A stretch of 64,000 bases of DNA from Rothia mucilaginosa (lineage in GTDB: Bacteria; Actinomycetota; Actinomycetes; Actinomycetales; Micrococcaceae): contig NZ_CABFLY010000006.1 in assembly GCF_901875305.1 (NCBI RefSeq), positions 117,204 through 181,203 of the forward strand, read 5' to 3'. The translations under genes were made by a program, and so were the position numbers. A model generated the notes under the pieces. It saw nothing but the letters and a program-made list of their open reading frames with translations. It was not told the DNA's origin and did not search any database. Shown piece after piece: positions 55,486 to 62,099 of the stretch (its first letter is position 1; each line of letters opens with the position of its first letter).

Positions 55486-55911
55486 TCACTTGTTTTCAGT
55501 GGCGTCTGGCCGCAGCTTTGATGTCCACAACTCCGCAGAAACCCAATCCGCAACCTCGGTAGGTAACGGAGGAGGAGGAGGAGGCGACCCAGACACAATA
55601 TGCCCATTCAGGCGGTTAATATGCGCCACCGCGACGCTCATGACCATGCGCGCCCGGTCGGCCGTCGCATGCGCGGCCTCCTCCCTCTGACGCACTTCCT
55701 TCTCCAGTGCACGGCGCGCTCCGGTCTCATCTCGCAGATGAACCTCCAAGTCGTTGATACGCCGCTCCAACGCCTCGATGAGCGCTTTGTTGGACTCGTG
55801 CTTAGCCTGTTGCCTGCCGGTCGACCACGCCATTACTGCCGGGATGAGCGTACCGATGATGACGCCCGCCAGAGCCCAGAGCTCAGGCGGGATAACCCAG
55901 CCAAGGTCCAT
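55486..55911 (-). CDS. Membrane-anchored coiled-coil phage protein
   Basis: 141 residues. N-terminal hydrophobic helix (LWALAGVIIGTLIPAVMAW), then a long charged helix (about 35-100, NKALIEALERRINDLEVHLRDETGARRALEKEVRQREEAA) with heptad-like spacing. A short proline run (PPPPPP) and a polar tail follow. It could be a second holin-like or spanin-like lysis accessory, but no family is certain. It begins right after the upstream gene's stop. Confidence 0.65.
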   Translation of the reverse strand: MDLGWVIPPELWALAGVIIGTLIPAVMAWSTGRQQAKHESNKALIEALERRINDLEVHLRDETGARRALEKEVRQREEAAHATADRARMVMSVAVAHINRLNGHIVSGSPPPPPPLPTEVADWVSAELWTSKLRPDATENK

Positions 55912-56688
55912 CTACGCCTCCAGCTTCTTGAGTGCGTCAGCGATTGCCTCTGCGAAGGCCTCGCGCGCCGCGCCCGTTGGGTGGACCCAGTCGGTGCCGG
56001 TGATAGGCTCTTTGACGGTTTCCTGAGTTTGAGCGAACGGAGCGCGGGCAGTTCCATCGCTAGAAAACCAGCGGGTCTTGCTACGAAAGTCTGCGAACAC
56101 GTCAGCGCCCAGCGCGCCGGGGTCTGCACGCGCCAGGTCGTCGAACCCCGACAGGACCTTGTTCATACCAGGGATGTCGTTCTTCCAGGGCTCATCCAGG
56201 AACGTACTGTTGGGGATGGTGCCGCAGAGAATGACTCGGTCAAAATCCTGCCCGTACCGTGACTGGACAGCGGCGCGGGTAGTTGCGATGTAGAGAGATG
56301 CCTCTAGTGCGACATCATTCACAGTGCACCCTCCGTGTGTTGCTACCCAGTTGCGGGTCTCGCCGCAGATGAGGATGTTCCGTTTGCCAGGCTTGAACGC
56401 GGCGAGGACGTCCTCGTTATTGACGCGCATATTGGTCCACGTCTGCCCAGGGATAGCGGTATTGGTGACGGTCGCTCCAGCACTTGTGATGTGCTGTTTG
56501 AGTGCACCGATTTCCTGGATTCCTGGGTAGGTCCAGGCAGCGTAGTAGCTGTTTGCGTCGATGATGATGTGGGTGTCTGGGCCGAGCCTGTACGGTACCG
56601 CCGCAGGGGCAGGTGCCTCCGGGGGCGGGGCGGGCGCTATTGGCTCGCCGCCACCTCCCATAGCGAGAATAGTGAACAGGTTGGACAC
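55912..56688 (-). CDS. SGNH/GDSL-like hydrolase, phage tail-associated
   Basis: 258 residues. After a Gly/Pro-rich start (to about 32) comes an alpha/beta domain: HIIIDANSYYAAWTYPG at the block I position, ILICGETRNW at block III and GTDWVHPTGAAREAFAEAIADAL at block V (D-x2-H with the catalytic His). Block I reads DANS instead of the usual GDSN/GDSL; the Ser may still serve. Such hydrolases deacetylate or de-esterify surface glycans and appear among phage tail or depolymerase proteins. Shares 1 nt with the upstream gene's stop, so it is translationally coupled. Confidence 0.75.
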   Translation of the reverse strand: MSNLFTILAMGGGGEPIAPAPPPEAPAPAAVPYRLGPDTHIIIDANSYYAAWTYPGIQEIGALKQHITSAGATVTNTAIPGQTWTNMRVNNEDVLAAFKPGKRNILICGETRNWVATHGGCTVNDVALEASLYIATTRAAVQSRYGQDFDRVILCGTIPNSTFLDEPWKNDIPGMNKVLSGFDDLARADPGALGADVFADFRSKTRWFSSDGTARAPFAQTQETVKEPITGTDWVHPTGAAREAFAEAIADALKKLEA

Positions 56689-57962
56689 TACGCCGCCTTC
56701 TTAGAGAGGGTTGCGGAGCCAGACTCCCAGTGCCAGCCGTGCCAGATGAGGCGAGTCTTGGACCAGTCGTCGACCTTGAAGCCGTAGATCTTCACGCGGT
56801 CGCCGGTGGCGCGGATGACGGTGCCAATCATGTAATTGTCGGGACCGTGCACAATTTCGAGCTTATCGCCTGCCTGTACAGGTGCAGCGTCCCAGCGGCC
56901 GCTGGAAAACTGGCCGTTTGCCTCTGGAATAGGGGGGTACTGGTCGCAAATGTATGTGGGGGTGCCGGCTCGGTCGATGACCTTAAAGCGCAGGGTGCCG
57001 TAGGTTTCGCTCTTGTCCAATCCAATTGCGTCGCCCGGGCCCATCGGCTTGGCGGTAGTGATGAGGACCTTGTCGCCCTCATTTTCAATCTTGGTCCCCT
57101 GGGCGACCAAGATTTTATCCGCGGGCTGCGGCTTGTAGTGGTCCGTGTCAGAGGCCGGCACTGGCTCCCACGTCTGCGAGTTGCGTGGGTATTCCCAGCC
57201 AGTAACTGTTGCACCCTCTACCTTGAAATACTGGGACAAGCTCTTATTGACCTCAATCCAGCCATTATTGGCCCAGGTTGTAGCATATCCCGTTACGGCG
57301 GATTCGGTCTGAGTCACTGCCGCCGCATAGACGGCGATGCCCCAGGGGCCGCGCTCGGAGCCACGGACAGCACGAACCTTGACGGTGCCTTCAGTCGCGG
57401 TGGGAGTAAACGTGTGCGGGGACGCGGCGAGCGCGGGCTCACCGGTGTCGACCTGAACCTCATACGAATCAGCACCAGCCACGGGCTCCCAGCTCACAGT
57501 CACAGAGCCTGCCGCCGCAGTGGTGGTCACAGTCGGACGAGCCAGCGCAGCAGGGGTAGGCTGCGGGTTAGGAGCAGGCGGCACCACGGGGGTGTTGCTG
57601 TTATCGGTAGAGCGATAGACGCCCAGGATGGTGCCGTCCGAGACGCGACGCATGACCACGAGCCCGCGGAACGCCGCGCCCGGTGCCTCGCCGCCGAGCC
57701 ACGTCACACCATCAGGTGCAGTCGCCTGGGCAGTGACCATGAACGCACGCTCCTGCTCGCCCTCAGCGAGCGCAGGGATGGAGCCGCCGGTGATGACCTC
57801 CACCGGACGAGCATCCGCCGGCCGACTGGGCTCCGGATGCTTTGCCAGTTCCTCGGCAACTGCCGCCGTAATCGCGGCGGTAACACCCTCTAGGGGCTTG
57901 CCCTGCAGGTGGCCGTGTTCGTCTGCTAGTACGATGCGGTCGATTAGGGTCTTCTCAGACAT
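56688..57962 (-). CDS. Phage tail/fibre protein with fibronectin type III domain
   Basis: 424 residues. N-terminus MSEKTLIDRIVLADEHGHLQGKPLEGVTAAITAAVAEELA may join the baseplate. The middle (about 155-235) is an FnIII domain: RPTVTTTAAAGSVTVSWEPVAGADSYEVQVDTGE. The C-terminal part has two beta-rich segments with Trp-rich ends (VDDWSKTRLIWHGWHWESG). FnIII domains are common in siphophage tail proteins and help surface contact. No enzymatic motif. Confidence 0.72.
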   Translation of the reverse strand: MSEKTLIDRIVLADEHGHLQGKPLEGVTAAITAAVAEELAKHPEPSRPADARPVEVITGGSIPALAEGEQERAFMVTAQATAPDGVTWLGGEAPGAAFRGLVVMRRVSDGTILGVYRSTDNSNTPVVPPAPNPQPTPAALARPTVTTTAAAGSVTVSWEPVAGADSYEVQVDTGEPALAASPHTFTPTATEGTVKVRAVRGSERGPWGIAVYAAAVTQTESAVTGYATTWANNGWIEVNKSLSQYFKVEGATVTGWEYPRNSQTWEPVPASDTDHYKPQPADKILVAQGTKIENEGDKVLITTAKPMGPGDAIGLDKSETYGTLRFKVIDRAGTPTYICDQYPPIPEANGQFSSGRWDAAPVQAGDKLEIVHGPDNYMIGTVIRATGDRVKIYGFKVDDWSKTRLIWHGWHWESGSATLSKKAA

Positions 57963-57964
57963 TA

Positions 57965-58429
57965 TTAGTTCTCCTCTACCTCGATGAGTCGGCCGAGCCC
58001 GGCACCGGCATCGACGACGCGGAATGCTGTGCGGCGAGCGCTGGGGAGTGCCGGCTGTACGGTGGTTTGCGTCTTGTCTCCGATTACCGGGGCGTTTGCC
58101 AGGTTGATGTCTTGGCCAGTGATGGCGGTGAGAGCCCAGGTGATGGCGGGGATGCCGGTGCCGTCTGCTGCTCGGAGGTACGCGGTGGCGGTGTACTTTA
58201 CGCCGTTGGGCAGGGCGACGAGCTTTACTCCTGCGTTGTCGGTTTTGGCGTAGGGGCTGTTGGCGAGGATGCCGCCGCCCACTAGGTGTCCAGTGATTCT
58301 GGCAGGGGCGAAGACGGTTCCAGCGTCAGTGACCACGGTGGCGGGGGTGAATTCGACGGTGCCGGCGACTACTGATTCAGATTCCAGCATGGTTTTGAAG
58401 TCGGCGGAGACCTTAATATAGTCGGTCAT
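57965..58429 (-). CDS. Hypothetical phage tail protein
   Basis: 154 residues, mainly beta sequence (TVEFTPATVVTDAGTVFAPARITGHLVGGGILA, VKLVALPNGVKYTATAYLRAADGTGIPAITWAL). The shape resembles small carbohydrate-binding or fibre-trimming modules in tail regions. No named family. It is 2 nt from the FnIII gene and 9 nt from the next upstream gene, so part of the tail operon. Confidence 0.65.
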   Translation of the reverse strand: MTDYIKVSADFKTMLESESVVAGTVEFTPATVVTDAGTVFAPARITGHLVGGGILANSPYAKTDNAGVKLVALPNGVKYTATAYLRAADGTGIPAITWALTAITGQDINLANAPVIGDKTQTTVQPALPSARRTAFRVVDAGAGLGRLIEVEEN

Positions 58430-58438
58430 TTGGATCTC

Positions 58439-58636
58439 CTAGCTGTGGTCTGTTGCGGTGTATTCAGCGAATACTGCCGCGTCGAGCTTGCTGGTGATTT
58501 GGGGGGTGAGCTCAGTTAGCAGCTCAGCTTTTGCTTCGGTGATGGCGTCAGCAATCATTCGCTGGACGTGGGCTTTGGCCTGTCCATCGAGTTCGCCGTC
58601 GTCGTTGAGGATGACGATTGAGATTTTCTTCGCCAT
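58439..58636 (-). CDS. Small phage protein
   Basis: 65 residues (KKISIVILNDDGELDGQAKAHVQRMIADAITEAKAELLTELTPQ). One beta strand and a long helix; possibly a small structural or chaperone-like component. It overlaps the stop of the gene before it by 1 nt. Function unknown. Confidence 0.55.
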   Translation of the reverse strand: MAKKISIVILNDDGELDGQAKAHVQRMIADAITEAKAELLTELTPQITSKLDAAVFAEYTATDHS

Positions 58637-59025
58637 TAGTGGTTAGCTCCTGTGAGTAAGTTGAGGGTGTCCTCGGAGACTACAAGCTCGCCAGGTCGTG
58701 TCGGAGGGGTTACGCCTCTAGCCGGGGTGCCTGCTGCAGGGTGCATTAGCTCTGCCAATGTTGCATCACGGTTCACCTTGATCTGTGTGTTGGGGATGTT
58801 GAGTATCTTCCCAGAGGCGGGTTCCCAGATTTTGAATGTGACAGTATAGTCTCCCTCGAGGAGGTGGGCGCGGATGGTGCCGTCTCGGTCGACTGGGGCG
58901 GTGACGCTTCCGCTGTAGACTTCGCCGTGGTCTCCGGTGGTGTGGGTCTGTGCCATCGTGAAGGTGATGGACCCTTGGAGGGGGTTTCCTGATGGGTCGA
59001 GCATTTTTGCTGTGATAGTATGCAC
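58636..59025 (-). CDS. Small beta-rich phage protein
   Basis: 129 residues. TITAKMLDPSGNPLQGSITFTMAQTHT...GTIRAHLLEGDYTVTFKIWEPASGKILNI resembles a single prealbumin/carboxypeptidase-regulatory-like beta sandwich, the sort used as a tail fibre or baseplate module. It ends in a Pro-rich stretch. Function inferred only from context. Confidence 0.6.
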   Translation of the reverse strand: MHTITAKMLDPSGNPLQGSITFTMAQTHTTGDHGEVYSGSVTAPVDRDGTIRAHLLEGDYTVTFKIWEPASGKILNIPNTQIKVNRDATLAELMHPAAGTPARGVTPPTRPGELVVSEDTLNLLTGANH

Positions 59026-59034
59026 CGGTCTTCC

Positions 59035-60030
59035 TTACCAATCGAGGACATTGGATTTGTCCGAAATCCAGCTGATCGTTGGAATATGGAGCTCCCCGTA
59101 TTGTTCGATAGTGGTCTGCCCAGATACGCTCCGAATGTCAATGTTCCCTGAGCTGAACTGGACACGGCACAGAAGCTGCTTCACCCCATTCGCTTTGGTG
59201 TTGTACAGCACTGGGAAAATCGTCTCCTTGTACCGCTTCGTACGGAGCGGGTCAGGTATAAACGTGCCCATGTTGTGCCATGATTCACCGACAACGTAGG
59301 TGTAGGCGGCACGGCCGAAGGTACCCGAGAAATCGCATTTAAAGCCATCCGTGATTGGAGTCGTAATGATTCCAGATGTGTTAGGGGACGACTCGCTGTA
59401 CGCCCATCCAGGCATCATCTGAATGCCTGACTGCCGGGAGCCAGCGACGCGCGCCCACGCCTTTTGCCCGCCCAGAATCGAACAACGATAAAAGCTTCTC
59501 TCAGAGTTCACATAAACCAGCGTGGCGAAGATCTGAGACTCTGCCGGCGGCAGATTACCGATGTCCTGAACGTCCAGACTGGGAGCGACCCTAGGCTTCT
59601 TGAGGCGAATCGGCATCTGAGACACCAACTGGTTCGGCTCACGGTCCCACTCGCACATCACGAGATGCTGCTTGCCTCCACTGAAATCCAGCCGGGTCAC
59701 CAGCTCCAACTTCAGTGGCATCGAACTCTGACGAGCAGGGTCATAACAGAGCGTCAAATAATAGGTAGTCTTGGCCGTCACCGGCGGGCACGGGAAGCTA
59801 ATCCGCTTATAGAGGCGATGATAAAAGCCGGCCACAGTGGCATGGGCAAACCCCGTTCCTGACGGAGGCTCAACCCAAACACTGTTAGACGCGTTATCGG
59901 TGCCAACCCGGTAGTCACCGGTACCCTCATCATATGAGCCGTTGCCGAATCCGTACGTGACGCTCGACCACTGCTCAGCTGTCAGCGGCTGATTGACCAC
60001 CGGGAATGAAATTTCAGTATCTTCACTCAT
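59035..60030 (-). CDS. Phage minor tail/baseplate protein
   Basis: 331 residues, beta-rich with many aromatic residues (SSVTYGFGNGSYDEGTGDYRVG, TTYYLTLCYDP, NLPPAESQIFATLVYVNSERSFYRCSILGGQ). No enzyme motif. Its location between the Gp37-like protein and the small beta proteins suggests a receptor-binding or upper-baseplate part. Family not recognised. Confidence 0.62.
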   Translation of the reverse strand: MSEDTEISFPVVNQPLTAEQWSSVTYGFGNGSYDEGTGDYRVGTDNASNSVWVEPPSGTGFAHATVAGFYHRLYKRISFPCPPVTAKTTYYLTLCYDPARQSSMPLKLELVTRLDFSGGKQHLVMCEWDREPNQLVSQMPIRLKKPRVAPSLDVQDIGNLPPAESQIFATLVYVNSERSFYRCSILGGQKAWARVAGSRQSGIQMMPGWAYSESSPNTSGIITTPITDGFKCDFSGTFGRAAYTYVVGESWHNMGTFIPDPLRTKRYKETIFPVLYNTKANGVKQLLCRVQFSSGNIDIRSVSGQTTIEQYGELHIPTISWISDKSNVLDW

Positions 60031-60048
60031 AGCGTGAAAACCTTTCTT

Positions 60049-61149
60049 CTAGACGGTCGCCAGCGCAGCGACTTCGTTGCGGAGTCGCTCGATTTCTGCC
60101 TGGCGGAGGGTGGCGCCGAGCGCGCCAATGGTGAGCTCAACGGTGCGGGTGTTGTTTTCCCACGAGATCTTTGCTTCGACGATTTGTGCGCTGTAGGGGG
60201 TAACGTGGGCGGCGGCGTCGATGGTGACTGTGTCGCCGATGTTGTATGCCTCTCCGAGGCGGCGGGTTTCCGTCTCGTAGAGCGTGATTTTCATCGAGCG
60301 TTCGCTCTTCGCTTTTTCGAGCTCTTCGTTGGCTGCGTTCGTGAGTGTTTCTGGGTTGTCGCTGTCTCGGCGGTCTTTGAAGATTTCGATACGGCGTAGC
60401 CATGAGTCGGCGCGGGTTTGGCTGGTGAGTTTCCGGTCTTCGCCTTCGCCTTGGCCGCCGACAACGACTGCGGTGGCGGTTCCGACTCGGTCTGTCATTT
60501 CCCAGCCAACGACTTCACCTGAGAGGTATGAGAGGCGGACTGCTCTGGATCGGTTTTTGAAGGGGGTGGTGTCGAAGTTGATTTTGCCGTCTTGGTAGAT
60601 GGCGGTCATGCGTAGGCCAGCGGCGGTGGCGATTGGGGTGAGGGTTTCGAGGAGGTTTTTGAGGCGGGTGTCGATGGCTGCGGTGCTTCCGCGTCCGCCG
60701 TCATCGGTGATGTGGACCCCTTCAATGCGGCGGGACGGTATTGCTTCAGCTCCGAGGTTGCGGGAGGTGATGCGTTTGATGATGGTTTCTGCGGGCCCGC
60801 GGTCTTGGTATCGGGCGGTGGTTTGCTGGTCTTCGGGGTGGGAGGGGTCGGGGTAGGCGAGTCGGTCTTTGAGGAAGATGAGCTCGGACGTGCAGGTCAC
60901 TTCGACTTCGAGTGCGTTGTCTTTTGCCGTGCGGTGGAATGCTGTGATGACTCCGGAGACTCGTAGACCGCCGTCGTGTAGGACGAGCCCCCAGCCTTCT
61001 CGGAGGCGGGTGGCTTGCTGCGCCAGCTCGGGGGCGACATCCACGATGAAGGTATCGGGCTCATTGAGTCGGGTGATGAGCTCGACTTTTGAGGCTTTAA
61101 GGAGGCCACGGTACCGGTATTTTTCATCGCGCATTCCGACGGTGAGCAT
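60049..61149 (-). CDS. Gp37-like phage tail protein
   Basis: 366 residues. YRYRGLLKASKVELITRLNEPDTFIVDVAP at the start and LTPIATAAGLRMTAIYQDGKINFDTTPFKNRSRAVRLSYLSGEVVGWEMTDRVGTATAVVVGGQGEG in the middle match the siphovirus ReqiPepy6 Gp37-like pattern. It ends with a beta domain (YSAQIVEAKISWENNTRTVELTIG). These proteins form part of the tail tip, in the place of the Tal hub. It follows Dit by 17 nt. Confidence 0.8.
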   Translation of the reverse strand: MLTVGMRDEKYRYRGLLKASKVELITRLNEPDTFIVDVAPELAQQATRLREGWGLVLHDGGLRVSGVITAFHRTAKDNALEVEVTCTSELIFLKDRLAYPDPSHPEDQQTTARYQDRGPAETIIKRITSRNLGAEAIPSRRIEGVHITDDGGRGSTAAIDTRLKNLLETLTPIATAAGLRMTAIYQDGKINFDTTPFKNRSRAVRLSYLSGEVVGWEMTDRVGTATAVVVGGQGEGEDRKLTSQTRADSWLRRIEIFKDRRDSDNPETLTNAANEELEKAKSERSMKITLYETETRRLGEAYNIGDTVTIDAAAHVTPYSAQIVEAKISWENNTRTVELTIGALGATLRQAEIERLRNEVAALATV

Positions 61150-61166
61150 CGTGGCCTCCTGTTTGT

Positions 61167-62099
61167 TTAGATTCCTGTGAGGTATTGGGGCCGGTAGATT
61201 AGAGCAATTTCGCTTCTGTCGTCCATTCCTGTGCCGGTCACGAGGAGCTTTGATCTACCTGGGGGTAGGCGGAAAAGCTGTGACGTGTCGGTGAGGCGGT
61301 CCCAGAGCTCACCGTTGCGAGCGCTATCGGAGTAGATGTCGTAGATGCGGGTGTCTACGGTGATTGTTTCGCCTGGCTTGAGGGTTCCGGTCACGACAAA
61401 GGCTGCGCCTGTTTCGGCGTGCATGACTTTGACATCAGTGACGGGTCCGGTGATTCTCCAGACGGGGGCTGCCTCGTAATCGCCGGTGATGGAGATTTCG
61501 CGTTCTCCCTGGACGACAGAGGGGGCGAGCATGATGGGGAAGAATTTGTGTGTCTTCGTCTGTTCGCCGCCGCTGATGAAGGGCTTGTACGCGCCTCTCA
61601 CGTTCCAGCTGATTGAGGCGTCTTGTTCCCAGAAGAAGGGGCTGGGTGCTAGGAGCGTGAGCCCAATCTTCATCCACCAGCCGTTGAAGTTGGTCCCGTA
61701 GGTGCCTTCGAGACCGCTCTTGTAGAGCACTTCGATGTAGCGTGTGGTTTTGTCGGGGCGCGTTACTTCTAGCTTGGCGTGCGCCGTGCCTGCTGCCGTC
61801 GATAGAGGTGAGACTGCGGCGACAAGCGCGTCCCATTTTTGGAGGCACTCGTCTTGCGAGTTCCCGAAGATCATGAGCGGTAGGTGAATCTCTCGCTCTT
61901 TGAACCTCGTGGTTCGCACCGTTGAGCCGGGTCCGTCGACACGTTCCGAGGTCTTGTGCTCTACAGGTGGGATGCCGAAGCCTTCCCAGCCGTTGAGCAC
62001 GGTGAAGTCGGTGGTGGAGCGGCTGGATAGTTCCAGCGGCGTCCCGCCCCCCGCTGGGTGGAGCCTCATACGGGGGGCAGGTTTAGCCTGGTTAGGCAA
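61167..62099 (-). CDS. Phage distal tail protein (Dit-like)
   Basis: 310 residues from TTG 62099, which has AAAGGAGG 9 nt upstream and overlaps the tape-measure stop; ATG 62069 has no RBS. Sipho_tail/Dit features: FTVLNGWEGFGIPP near the start, TTRFKEREIHLPLMIFG and then a core of ATPFFW-like strands (LTLLAPSPFFWEQD), and a late PPGRSKLLVTGTG strand. Dit forms the ring connecting tail tube and tip. Placed right after the tape measure, as in siphoviruses. Confidence 0.85.
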   Translation of the reverse strand: MPNQAKPAPRMRLHPAGGGTPLELSSRSTTDFTVLNGWEGFGIPPVEHKTSERVDGPGSTVRTTRFKEREIHLPLMIFGNSQDECLQKWDALVAAVSPLSTAAGTAHAKLEVTRPDKTTRYIEVLYKSGLEGTYGTNFNGWWMKIGLTLLAPSPFFWEQDASISWNVRGAYKPFISGGEQTKTHKFFPIMLAPSVVQGEREISITGDYEAAPVWRITGPVTDVKVMHAETGAAFVVTGTLKPGETITVDTRIYDIYSDSARNGELWDRLTDTSQLFRLPPGRSKLLVTGTGMDDRSEIALIYRPQYLTGI

